A stretch of DNA of 18,691 nucleotides from Syntrophaceae bacterium (GTDB lineage: Bacteria > Desulfobacterota > Syntrophia > Syntrophales > UBA2210). Shown one piece after another: positions 6,066-13,993 of this stretch. The notes beneath the pieces were generated by a model. The model made no database searches and had not been told where the DNA came from. It was given only the letters and a program-made list of their open reading frames with translations. The position numbers and the translations under genes are program-made. The stretch is from NCBI GenBank assembly GCA_030619435.1, contig JAUXBI010000002.1, positions 1-18,691 of the forward strand, in the 5' to 3' direction. How positions within the stretch are numbered: the stretch's first letter is position 1; every line of letters begins with the position of its first letter.

Positions 6066-8723
6066 CTACATAAACATACCTATAGTAAACTCCCACCTGC
6101 TTGGAGACTCGCCCTCTTTTCTGTCAAGAACATATCCCCATTCCAGTCTCAACGGACCGATCGGAGAATACCAGCGCACCCCCGCTCCCACCGTCTGCCT
6201 CATGTCATCCAGATAATAACCGCTGTTCCATGCATTGCCCGTATCAAAGAACACAACTCCCTTTATGCCGGCATCTTTGAGAAGGGGAAAGACAACTTCC
6301 GCGTTGAAATTCAGCATGGTCTCGCCGCCTATGCAATCGCCCGCTGAATCTACCGGTCCTATCTCTCTTAGCCCTCTGAGGGAATTTATTCCACCCAGAT
6401 AGAAACGTTCGAAGATAGGAATCTCCTTTCCCTCAAGCCCCTGCATGTAACCAAGCCTTCCACGGATGCCAAATACAGTATCCAGCGGCATGGGGAAAAA
6501 CCACTTGGAATCAGCGATATATTTCGCAAAACCGACATCTCCCTGAAAGATTGTCCCCACTACTTCCACGGAAACTCTGTTTTTGGAACCTTTTGAGGGA
6601 AACATCATATCATCCGTTGTGTCTCGTGAGAGCGACAGTGTGACACCGCTCGAGGTGGTTTCCCCTTCCTGGTCCTTGATATATTGCGACGCTGTGCTTT
6701 CTATATTTGCGATGTCATCGATTGTCAACCTGTAGCCTACATAGCCTATTACATATTCAAAAAGGGGGTAACCCAGAGTCGTGCCGAAACCTTTTGTGTG
6801 TACATCATATGAGTCATAATCCCGTTCCATATTCCATATTTCGAACTTGCTCCATAGGGGTATATCAAACAGCCAGGGTTCCACGAAAGACAGTTCGTAG
6901 CTCGTTTTTGTTGATCCAAAATAGGCGCTAAGACCCAGGGTCTGGCCCCGGCCAAAGAGGTTTTGCTCGGATATCTGGGTCATGAAAACCAGATTGTCTA
7001 TGGCGCTGTATCCGGCGCCTATACTGAACATGCCAGTAGATCTTTCCTTGATGTGGACATCGATATCCATGAGACTTTCATCGGTTCCCTTTCCCGTTTG
7101 GAAATTTACCTCTTCAAAATATCTGAGCCTGTTCAGTTTCATATAGCTTGTTTTGAGCTTGCTGCTGTCATAGAGGTCTTTTTCCACAACAGCAAGCTGT
7201 CTGCGTATTACCTTGTCCCTCGTTATGGTGTTACCCGTTATGGAGATAGTGTTGATATATACAAGATCACCCTTATCTATATTGTAAGTTATGTCAATTT
7301 TCTGTTCATCATCCCTGGGTACTGTTCGCGGAATAATATTGGCATAGGCATAGCCCTCTTTGCTGCAAGCATCTGTCAGCATATCAATGTCTTTTATTAT
7401 GGCTTCTCTGTCAAAATAATCTTTTTCAGTAATCTGAAGCTGCAGTATCAGTTCAGACTGGGGAATGGTAAGAGTATCGCCCGTAATTTTCACATTACCA
7501 ATCCTGAATTGATTTCCTTCGATTATAGGTATCTTGACGTATATCCATTCCCTGTCATGGGTGATCTCAGGTTCACCGATTTTGGCATTGATATACCCGT
7601 TGTTCAGGTAAAAAACCGTCAGCCTGTTGGCGTCCTGTTTTAACTTGTCCTCATTGAACACCCCGGCATCGGTGACAAAATGGAATATGCTCCACTCCGA
7701 GGTTTCCATCATGTCACTCAGTTCTTCGCCCGTATACGCTCTGTTTCCCTCAAAGGTAATCTTCTTTACATAGAGTTCTTTGTTCTCAATTATATTAAAT
7801 ATCAGCCGAACACCCTTTTTGTTTTCATCTGTGCTGTATTTGACCTCAGCGTTAAGATACCCTTCATTTTTGTAGAGGGTTTTTATACTCTCAATATCCG
7901 ACTTCAATCTGTTCAGATTGAGCAGCTGCTTTTCTTTAACGGAGATCACCCCTTCTATATCAGCTTTCTCTATATCGTCATTTCCCTCAATATCTACGCT
8001 CGTTATCAGAGGCATTTCTTCCAGTATGAAACTTATAACCTTTCCCTCACGCGTAGTTGTAACCTTAGCTGCTACGTCTTTAAAGTAACCCATTTTGTAT
8101 ATGGATTTTATGTCGGATGAAAGTTTCTGCCTTGAGAGAAGTTTACCCTTTGTGCTTTTCAGGACATTATATATGGCATCATCTTCGATCCTGAGATTTC
8201 CCGCGAACTTTATCTCCACGATCCTTTGTCCGCTAAGTATCTTCAGAAGGATATCATTCTTCAACCGCGAGGCCAGGTCATCCATGTTATTGCCCTGAGC
8301 GAAGATATTCCAGCGATGCCCGCTTTTGACGTTTATCACTCCAACATCAGTACTCAACATGTCACCCAGTTTTGTGAGACTCCCCACAACTACAAAATCG
8401 GCGGCCGTATTTTCTCCAACAGCAACAGCCAGTCGGTCATCTAACTTCTTTCCTTCAATCAGTCCTTTAAGAGCCTCCTTTTTGATAATCTCTATATGTC
8501 CGGATTTCATCAGTTCCGTCGTCAGTCGGTTGGTTATTTGATCTTGTAGTAAAAGAACATTTTCACTGCTGTGTATCTCGAAGGGGAAAATGGCAACTTT
8601 CTTGATGCTTTCCTTTCCAACGGAGGAGTGCGTAGCGGAAAAAACACTCACGGGGAGAAATACAAGTAATATTGCTATGACAAAGAGGTACTCTCTACGT
8701 CTAAATATCATAAGCTTTTCCAT
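6066..8723 (-). CDS. bamA: Outer membrane protein assembly factor BamA with N-terminal TolB-like domain
   Basis: BamA is the central barrel of the BAM complex, inserting beta-barrel proteins into the outer membrane. The 885 residues read: signal peptide (1 to about 30, ending VFSA), an extra alpha/beta domain (about 41-165, starting KKVAIFPFEI and including ADFVVVGSL and DVGVINVKSG) resembling the TolB-N/CsgG/FlgO type, five POTRA domains (about 167-237, 238-314, 316-402, 404-484, 486-560), and the barrel (561-885). The L6 motif GGINSLRGL keeps the key arginine (R783), with leucines in place of the usual valine and aromatic. The final residues are IGMFM: the last residue is Met rather than Phe or Trp. 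The start overlaps lolD by 23 bases; an ATG at 8711 (MIFRRREY) is an equally good alternative, with AAGGA 11 bases upstream. Confidence 0.95.
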   Translation of the reverse strand: MEKLMIFRRREYLFVIAILLVFLPVSVFSATHSSVGKESIKKVAIFPFEIHSSENVLLLQDQITNRLTTELMKSGHIEIIKKEALKGLIEGKKLDDRLAVAVGENTAADFVVVGSLTKLGDMLSTDVGVINVKSGHRWNIFAQGNNMDDLASRLKNDILLKILSGQRIVEIKFAGNLRIEDDAIYNVLKSTKGKLLSRQKLSSDIKSIYKMGYFKDVAAKVTTTREGKVISFILEEMPLITSVDIEGNDDIEKADIEGVISVKEKQLLNLNRLKSDIESIKTLYKNEGYLNAEVKYSTDENKKGVRLIFNIIENKELYVKKITFEGNRAYTGEELSDMMETSEWSIFHFVTDAGVFNEDKLKQDANRLTVFYLNNGYINAKIGEPEITHDREWIYVKIPIIEGNQFRIGNVKITGDTLTIPQSELILQLQITEKDYFDREAIIKDIDMLTDACSKEGYAYANIIPRTVPRDDEQKIDITYNIDKGDLVYINTISITGNTITRDKVIRRQLAVVEKDLYDSSKLKTSYMKLNRLRYFEEVNFQTGKGTDESLMDIDVHIKERSTGMFSIGAGYSAIDNLVFMTQISEQNLFGRGQTLGLSAYFGSTKTSYELSFVEPWLFDIPLWSKFEIWNMERDYDSYDVHTKGFGTTLGYPLFEYVIGYVGYRLTIDDIANIESTASQYIKDQEGETTSSGVTLSLSRDTTDDMMFPSKGSKNRVSVEVVGTIFQGDVGFAKYIADSKWFFPMPLDTVFGIRGRLGYMQGLEGKEIPIFERFYLGGINSLRGLREIGPVDSAGDCIGGETMLNFNAEVVFPLLKDAGIKGVVFFDTGNAWNSGYYLDDMRQTVGAGVRWYSPIGPLRLEWGYVLDRKEGESPSRWEFTIGMFM

Positions 8724-9369
8724 CCTTTAAATCGATAGTGCGAGACATGCCATCTGCAAGTAATTTGTTGTGAGTGACCACAATGAGAGTAGTGTTCTCT
8801 GCCCTGCCAATGTCTAAAAGCAGGTTCTGTATCCTGCCTCCAGTTTTCACGTCGAGGTTTCCTGTAGGTTCATCAGCCAGAATTACATCCGGATTCATCA
8901 CTATAGCCCTCGCTATGGCAACCCTTTGCTGCTCGCCTCCGGAGAGTTCACCCGGTTTGTGGGTCAACCTATCACCAAGCCCAACATCCGTCAAGACAAT
9001 CCCCCCCCTCTTGCAGGCATCTTTTCTCGACACTCCGTTTATCAGGGCAGGCATGATGGTGTTTTCCAGGGCTGTGAATTCGGGGAGCAGATGGTAAGAC
9101 TGAAAAACAAAGCCTATCCTCTTATTTCTGAACTCAGCACGGCTGGGCTCATTCCATTCGAAGATATCCGCGCCATCAAAGAGCACGTGGCCGGAGGTCG
9201 GATGATCAAGCGCTCCGAGTATCTGAAGGAATGTGGTCTTACCGGTACCGGATGCACCCAGAATCGCCAGAGATTCCCCCCTTGCAATACTGCAATCAAT
9301 GCCTTTCAATACCTCAATCCGGGTTCCATTTTTTATGAAGGTTTTGGTCAGCTGCTGGATTTCTATCAT
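8701..9369 (-). CDS. lolD: Lipoprotein-releasing system ATP-binding protein
   Basis: LolD is the ATPase of the LolCDE transporter, which extracts outer-membrane lipoproteins from the inner membrane and hands them to LolA. The 222-residue ABC domain shows Walker A GASGTGKT (38-45), Q-loop Q90, signature LSGGE (142-146), Walker B VILADEP (162-168) and switch H200. This subfamily (MacB/LolD/FtsE-like) is hard to split by sequence alone; LolD is chosen because the gene lies 17 bases after the LolC/E-type permease and directly before bamA. Its end overlaps the start of bamA by 23 bases. Confidence 0.95.
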   Translation of the reverse strand: MIEIQQLTKTFIKNGTRIEVLKGIDCSIARGESLAILGASGTGKTTFLQILGALDHPTSGHVLFDGADIFEWNEPSRAEFRNKRIGFVFQSYHLLPEFTALENTIMPALINGVSRKDACKRGGIVLTDVGLGDRLTHKPGELSGGEQQRVAIARAIVMNPDVILADEPTGNLDVKTGGRIQNLLLDIGRAENTTLIVVTHNKLLADGMSRTIDLKDGKAYDI

Positions 9370-9386
9370 CTCACGCCACCTGCTTT

Positions 9387-10640
9387 CTATTCATACCTCA
9401 GCGCCTCGGCAGGATCCAGTTTTGAGGCCCTCCACGATGGATATATTGACGCCAGAAAGCTTATAAGCATTGCCGCAATGACTATAACCGCGACATCTCC
9501 GTAATTTACCTGAGAGGGGATCTCGTTCAGGTAATAGACACCCTTCGGGAGTATCTTGAAGCTGAAGAGGTCTTCCACCGACCGGCTTATCCATTCCAGA
9601 TTCAGTGCAACAGTAAGCCCTGCAATACAGCCCAGGATGGTTCCGATTGCTCCTATAACAACCCCTTCTATCATGAATATTTTCATGATGCTTCTTGCCG
9701 TGGTACCCATTGATTTCAGTATGGCTATATCCCTGGCCTTTTCCATAACCGTCATAATCAGTGTGGTTATTATATTGAAAGCGGCAACAATCACAATCAG
9801 GCTGAGGATGATAAACATAACTCTCTTTTCAAGCTTGAGCGCCGAGAAAAGGTTCTTGTTCATTTCCATCCAGCTTCTTGCCCAGTAAGGATATCCAAGC
9901 TTTTCTTGAATAGCTTTTGCAATCCTGTTTGCCCCGTAGATGTCGTCCACCTTTATTTCGAGCCCTGTAACCGTATTCTTCATATCAAGAAACTTCTTAC
10001 AGTTCTCAAGCGACATAAAAACCAGTGATGAATCATACTCATATGAACCTGAATCAAAAATCCCCACTACGCTGAACTTCTTGATCTTGGGGACAATCCC
10101 CATAGGAGTTGGAATTCCCATGGGAAGCAGTATTTCTACCGTATCAAAAAGCAAAAGGACCAGATTTTGTGCCAGCTCCTTTCCTATGACAACTCCGGGC
10201 AGGCCTGTCTTGTTTCCCCTGCCGGAGAGATAATCGATATCTCCATCCTGCATCTTTCCAAGATTTATAACATCGGCAGACGTTTCGGTTGACATGCCGC
10301 GCAGGACCACACCTGTCACCCGTCCACTGTTCTTCAGCATGGCCTGACCATATATAAACGGAGTGGAGGCTACAACACCGTCAACCAATTCGATCTTTTT
10401 CATGATCCCTTCATGGTCTTCCATTCCACCGGTGTATTCCATGAGGACAATGTGAGAGTTTATTCCCAGTATCTTATCACGGAGCACGATTTCAAAACCG
10501 TTCATAACAGACATCACAATGATGAGCGCGGCAACTCCAAGGAAGATACCTGCCACCGATATGAACGTATTGGCTGATATGAAAGTTTGTTTTCTTTTTG
10601 CCCTGAGATAACGCAGGCCTATGAAGAGTTCATACGACAT
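9387..10640 (-). CDS. lolC: Lipoprotein-releasing system transmembrane protein (LolC/LolE family)
   Basis: This is the membrane subunit of the lipoprotein-release ABC transporter. The 417 residues have the family plan: N-terminal YELFIGLRYLRAKRKQ, a first transmembrane helix (about 26-48), a large periplasmic MacB-type domain (about 49-270), three further helices (about 273-298, 322-346, 382-402) and the C-terminal SWRASKLDPAEALRYE. The coupling region before helix 3 reads ARDIAILKSMG. The segment PTPMGIVPKIKKF (177-189) resembles the LolC hook that recruits LolA. Only one LolC/E gene is present, so it may work as a homodimer (LolF-like) or with a partner encoded elsewhere. It is 62 bases downstream of lysS. 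Confidence 0.93.
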   Translation of the reverse strand: MSYELFIGLRYLRAKRKQTFISANTFISVAGIFLGVAALIIVMSVMNGFEIVLRDKILGINSHIVLMEYTGGMEDHEGIMKKIELVDGVVASTPFIYGQAMLKNSGRVTGVVLRGMSTETSADVINLGKMQDGDIDYLSGRGNKTGLPGVVIGKELAQNLVLLLFDTVEILLPMGIPTPMGIVPKIKKFSVVGIFDSGSYEYDSSLVFMSLENCKKFLDMKNTVTGLEIKVDDIYGANRIAKAIQEKLGYPYWARSWMEMNKNLFSALKLEKRVMFIILSLIVIVAAFNIITTLIMTVMEKARDIAILKSMGTTARSIMKIFMIEGVVIGAIGTILGCIAGLTVALNLEWISRSVEDLFSFKILPKGVYYLNEIPSQVNYGDVAVIVIAAMLISFLASIYPSWRASKLDPAEALRYE

Positions 10641-10702
10641 ATTTTAGAAACCTGTAACATGACTACTGTTAGTTCTTTGCAACCTGCAATTCAGCCCACA
10701 GC

Positions 10703-12205
10703 CTAAGTATCCTGAGTAGTTGCTTTCATCTTTGCTCTCATGTGCGGAAATAATATCACGTCTCGTATGGATGGTGAATCGGTGAAGAGCATCACAAGCC
10801 GGTCTATCCCTATCCCTTCGCCTGCGGTTGGGGGCATGCTGTATTCCAGAGCGCCGATGTAATCTTCGTCCATTTCATGGGCCTCCTTGTCTCCCGCTTC
10901 TCTTTCCTTCAACTGCATAGCAAACCTGTTTCTCTGATCCTCGGGATCATTGAGCTCTGAAAAAGCGTTGGCAATCTCCCTGCCATAAATATAAAGCTCG
11001 AAACGATCGGTAAATCCGCTGTTATCGGCGCTTTTTCTCGAAAGGGGTGATACCTCTACGGGATAGCTTGTGACAAATGTAGGCTGAATGAGCTTGTTTT
11101 CTGCCACTTCCTCGAATATAGCCACTATAATTTTTCCCAACGGGTCATCATCTTCAACTGGAATGCCTATATTTATCGCGTATTGGGCGGTCTTTGCCCT
11201 GTCTTTCAGGATATCCGTAGTAGCATCTGAATACTTCAGGATAGCTTCTTTCACTGTCATGCGCTGCCAAGGACGGCGAAGATCAATCTCGGTGTCCTGA
11301 TAATAAAATTTAAGAGAACCGAAGATCTCCATGGCAACGAATGTGATCATTTCCTCCGTCATAATTATCAGCTCTTCATAAGTAGCGTAGGCCTGATAGA
11401 ACTCCATCATGGTAAATTCCGGGTTGTGAAAGGTTGATATGCCCTCATTCCTGAAATTTCTGTTTATCTCAAAAACCCTTTCAAGTCCTCCAACAATAAG
11501 GCGCTTCAAATAAAGCTCCGGCGCTATCCTCAGGTAGAGATCCATATCCAGGGTATTGTGATATGTCTTAAATGGTCGCGCAACCGCGCCCCCGGCCATG
11601 GGCTGCATCATGGGAGTTTCCACTTCAAGGAAATCCCTTTCCTGCATAAAATCGCGAATAAGTTTTATGATCCTGCTTCTCGTATAAAAAACTTCCTTGA
11701 CGGCGGGGTTCATTATAAGATCAAGATGTCTCTGTCTGTACCTGGCTTCGACATCGGTGAGGCCGTGCCATTTCTCCGGCAATGGCCTTACAGACTTTGA
11801 CAGGAGCCGTATCTCATCGGCGTCAACGGTCAGTTCGCCGGTTCTTGTTTTAAGGAGACCTCCTGAAATGAAAACTATATCTCCCACATCAAATTTCTTG
11901 AAGATGGGGTATATATCTTTGCCGACTTTATCCCTTGCTATGTATCCCTGTATCCTCCCATCTCTATCCTGGATGCTTACGAATGCAGCCTTTCCGAAGT
12001 TTCGTATTGCCATAAGCCTTCCAGCCAGTGCAAACTTTTCTTCAACCCCTTCAAGCGCCTCATTATCCATATCGCCAAACCGGTCGATAACAGATTTAGT
12101 GGTGGCGGTCACTCTCACATCGTTCGGATACAGATCAACCCCCAATGACCTCAGCGAGTCTATCTTTTCCTTCCTTTTCCTCAACAACTCACTCTTCTCA
12201 TCCAT
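10703..12205 (-). CDS. lysS: Lysyl-tRNA synthetase (class II)
   Basis: LysS charges tRNA-Lys with lysine in the cytoplasm. I start at the ATG at 12205 (MDEKSELLRK, 500 residues), because AAGGGG lies 7 bases upstream; the longer frame to 12253 would run through the probable promoter. An N-terminal helix is followed by the OB-fold anticodon-binding domain (about 58-130, FALAGRLMAIRNFGKAAF) and the class II catalytic core. Motif 2 shows FRNEGISTFHNPEFT (from about residue 251), and motif 3 spans about 462-484, with GIDRLVMLF at its centre. Length is normal. It heads the minus-strand block, a frequent arrangement upstream of lolCD in this group. Confidence 0.97.
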   Translation of the reverse strand: MDEKSELLRKRKEKIDSLRSLGVDLYPNDVRVTATTKSVIDRFGDMDNEALEGVEEKFALAGRLMAIRNFGKAAFVSIQDRDGRIQGYIARDKVGKDIYPIFKKFDVGDIVFISGGLLKTRTGELTVDADEIRLLSKSVRPLPEKWHGLTDVEARYRQRHLDLIMNPAVKEVFYTRSRIIKLIRDFMQERDFLEVETPMMQPMAGGAVARPFKTYHNTLDMDLYLRIAPELYLKRLIVGGLERVFEINRNFRNEGISTFHNPEFTMMEFYQAYATYEELIIMTEEMITFVAMEIFGSLKFYYQDTEIDLRRPWQRMTVKEAILKYSDATTDILKDRAKTAQYAINIGIPVEDDDPLGKIIVAIFEEVAENKLIQPTFVTSYPVEVSPLSRKSADNSGFTDRFELYIYGREIANAFSELNDPEDQRNRFAMQLKEREAGDKEAHEMDEDYIGALEYSMPPTAGEGIGIDRLVMLFTDSPSIRDVILFPHMRAKMKATTQDT

Positions 12206-12234
12206 CAGACAACCCCTTAAACGTAAAACAACCC

Positions 12235-12263
12235 TAACTATATCCTTTTCCATGTTTAGTCAA
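12235..12263 (-). promoter_or_regulatory. Candidate promoter for the lysS-to-lpxL block
   Basis: On the minus strand TTGACT (12263-12258) lies 15 bases upstream of TATAGT (12242-12237), or 17 bases upstream of the poorer TAGTTA (12240-12235). Transcription would begin about 25 bases before the preferred lysS ATG. Spacing is short for the better -10, so this is a candidate only. Confidence 0.4.
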
Positions 12264-12281
12264 GGGTTTTGAGAAAAAGGA

Positions 12282-12310
12282 TTGACAAAAAAGCTCTATA
12301 ATAATAGCAT
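12282..12310 (+). promoter_or_regulatory. Candidate promoter for the hldA-to-pilC block
   Basis: A perfect -35 box TTGACA (12282-12287) is followed after 17 bases by TAGCAT (12305-12310). A better-looking TATAAT (12297-12302) is too close, at 9 bases. It lies about 90 bases upstream of the preferred hldA ATG and faces away from lysS, consistent with a divergent promoter pair. Confidence 0.4.
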
Positions 12311-12396
12311 GCTGGCCATGCTCGCACATGGGGACATGCACAGGATCTGAACGGAATGATCATTTTGCCATCTGTGATATTGAAAGGCATTGTATA

Positions 12397-13398
12397 ATGG
12401 AGAATATTATAGACAGAAAGAGAGCACTCGATATTATCAGCCGTTTCCACAGTTCGAAGGTGCTGATAGTCGGAGATATTATGGTCGACCAGTTTATCTG
12501 GGGAAAGGTATCACGTATTTCACCAGAAGCTCCGGTACCAGTGGTCAAGGTCACATCTGAGAGTCTCCTCCTGGGTGGTTGTGCCAATGTGTTGAACAAC
12601 GTGTTTTCTGTGGGAGGAAAAGTTGCGGTCTCCGGCATTGTCGGATCGGACGATATGGGCCGCTGGCTTATAGGCAAGTTGCAAGAGATGAACATTGATA
12701 CAACCGGCATCATCGTGGAACATGAACGTCCTACCATAGTAAAAACGAGGATCGTTGCGCACAGCCAGCAGGTGGTAAGATTTGATAAAGAAGACAAAAG
12801 CCCGGTTTCCAAGGATAGTCTTCGAAGGATAATAGAATACATAAAATCGATGAAGGATGATCTGGGAGCCGTGGTTATCTCGGACTACAACAAGGGAGTT
12901 TTTTCGGAAAAGCTTATCAAGGGAATAAGGGAAATAACCTCGGAAAGAGGAATAATTCTGTGCATCGATCCCAAACAGAGTGATTTTTCCCTTTACCGCG
13001 GGTGTGACTTAATAACGCCCAACCACCAGGAGATGGAACGCGCGCTCGACATGGAACTTGAGAACAGTGATGATATTACAAAGGGCGGCAGGGCACTTAT
13101 CAGAAAATTCGATTTCGGAGCTCTCCTGGTAACCAGGGGCGAAGAGGGAATGAACCTCTTTGAAAATGACGGCAGCGTCACTCATATTCCCACTGTTGCC
13201 AGGGATGTCTTCGATGTAACAGGTGCCGGAGATACGGTGATAGGGGTCTTTGCTCTTTGCATTGCGGCGGGAGCAACATTGAAAGAGGCCTCTGTCCTGG
13301 CCAATCATGCAGCCGGCATAGCGGTCGGCAAGGTGGGTACGGCGCCAGTCTATCAGGATGAATTGAAAAAATGCTATGAGCAGGCCAACCTTTCCTGA
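12397..13398 (+). CDS. hldA: D-glycero-beta-D-manno-heptose-7-phosphate kinase (RfaE domain I)
   Basis: This PfkB-family kinase phosphorylates D-glycero-D-manno-heptose 7-phosphate at C1, a step toward ADP-heptose for the LPS inner core. I start at the ATG at 12397 (MENIIDRKRALD, 333 residues), with GAAAGG 9 bases upstream; the frame extends back to 12328 without a ribosome binding site. Visible motifs are the sugar-binding start VGDIMVDQFIWG, GGCANVLNN, ITPNHQEM and the catalytic DVTGAGD with the base at D279. It corresponds to the kinase half of the bifunctional E. coli HldE; no adenylyltransferase domain follows, so that activity must come from a separate gene. Its end overlaps the next gene by 23 bases. 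Confidence 0.94.
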   Translation: MENIIDRKRALDIISRFHSSKVLIVGDIMVDQFIWGKVSRISPEAPVPVVKVTSESLLLGGCANVLNNVFSVGGKVAVSGIVGSDDMGRWLIGKLQEMNIDTTGIIVEHERPTIVKTRIVAHSQQVVRFDKEDKSPVSKDSLRRIIEYIKSMKDDLGAVVISDYNKGVFSEKLIKGIREITSERGIILCIDPKQSDFSLYRGCDLITPNHQEMERALDMELENSDDITKGGRALIRKFDFGALLVTRGEEGMNLFENDGSVTHIPTVARDVFDVTGAGDTVIGVFALCIAAGATLKEASVLANHAAGIAVGKVGTAPVYQDELKKCYEQANLS

Positions 13399-13921
13399 AC
13401 CGGTGAAATTAATATCCAGCGTATTTTCCGGAAACAGAGACATACTGAACAAAACCATAACGAGCCTGTCGAAAGAATTTGGAGGGCTCGATTATATAAG
13501 TGCGCTTGTGCCTTTTGAATACACCGATTACTATGCAAAAGAATCAGGGCATTCTCTTGTCAGGCGTTTCATATCTTTTGAGAATCTTGTGTCGCCGGAT
13601 ACGCTTCCTGGCATAAAACTGTTCACAAATAAAGTGGAAGAAAAATTTATGAAAGATGGTAACAGGATTGTCAATATAGACCCGGGATATATATCCGGTG
13701 CCCATCTGATTCTTGCCACGGGAAAGGCCTATACTCACCGCCCCTATATCAGGGACGGTATATATGCCGATCTGACACTCATTTTCATAAAGCATACCTT
13801 TCGGAGCCTCGAGTGGACATACCCTGATTATTCAGACAAAAGCATGATCATGATGTTCAACAACATAAGAGAGAGGTATGTCGCGCAACTAACCGGAAAA
13901 AGGGCACAAAAAAGCATCTAA
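13376..13921 (+). CDS. DUF4416 family protein of unknown function
   Basis: A 181-residue protein that matches my memory of the DUF4416 family, found mainly in Desulfobacterota and related groups. Recognisable conserved segments are EPVKLISSVFS (8-18), a DY-x5-PFEYTDYY stretch (39-53), SFEN (67-70), IKLFTN (80-85), RIVNIDPGYIS (97-107), ILATGKAYTHRPY (112-124), GIYADLTL (128-135) and WTYPDY (147-152). There is no signal peptide or membrane helix, so it is probably cytoplasmic. Function is not known; the conserved H, Y and D residues could form an active or metal site, but that is speculation. It overlaps hldA by 23 bases with no obvious ribosome binding site, suggesting translational coupling. 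A hairpin begins within its stop codon. Confidence 0.85.
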   Translation: MSRPTFPEPVKLISSVFSGNRDILNKTITSLSKEFGGLDYISALVPFEYTDYYAKESGHSLVRRFISFENLVSPDTLPGIKLFTNKVEEKFMKDGNRIVNIDPGYISGAHLILATGKAYTHRPYIRDGIYADLTLIFIKHTFRSLEWTYPDYSDKSMIMMFNNIRERYVAQLTGKRAQKSI

Positions 13922-13970
13922 TCCCGACTCGTCGGGACAAGCGCGTCAGGAACAGGATACCATGTTGTCC
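13921..13970 (+). repeat. TCCCGA hairpin repeat, copy 2, with a third pairing segment
   Basis: ATCCCGACTCGTCGGGAC (13921-13938) forms a 6-base stem and 4-base loop, beginning at the last base of the DUF4416 stop codon. GGACAA (13935-13940), part of the right arm, can alternatively pair with TTGTCC (13965-13970). The core matches the copy at 5443-5460 in 17 of 18 positions, and the order of elements is the same. Confidence 0.6.
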
Positions 13971-13993
13971 GGTCTGACTCAGGAGAAAAATCT

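Noticed and set aside
6963..7643. 226-residue open frame on the plus strand opposite bamA
   Set aside because: Antisense shadow of the POTRA/barrel region; composition is rich in aromatic residues and serine as expected from complementing bamA codons, with no recognisable domain.
8926..9504. 192-residue open frame opposite lolD/lolC
   Set aside because: Antisense shadow spanning two genes with intact ABC-transporter motifs on the other strand.
12360..12842. 160-residue minus-strand frame opposite hldA
   Set aside because: Overlaps the kinase N-terminal coding region with its conserved motifs; no independent support.
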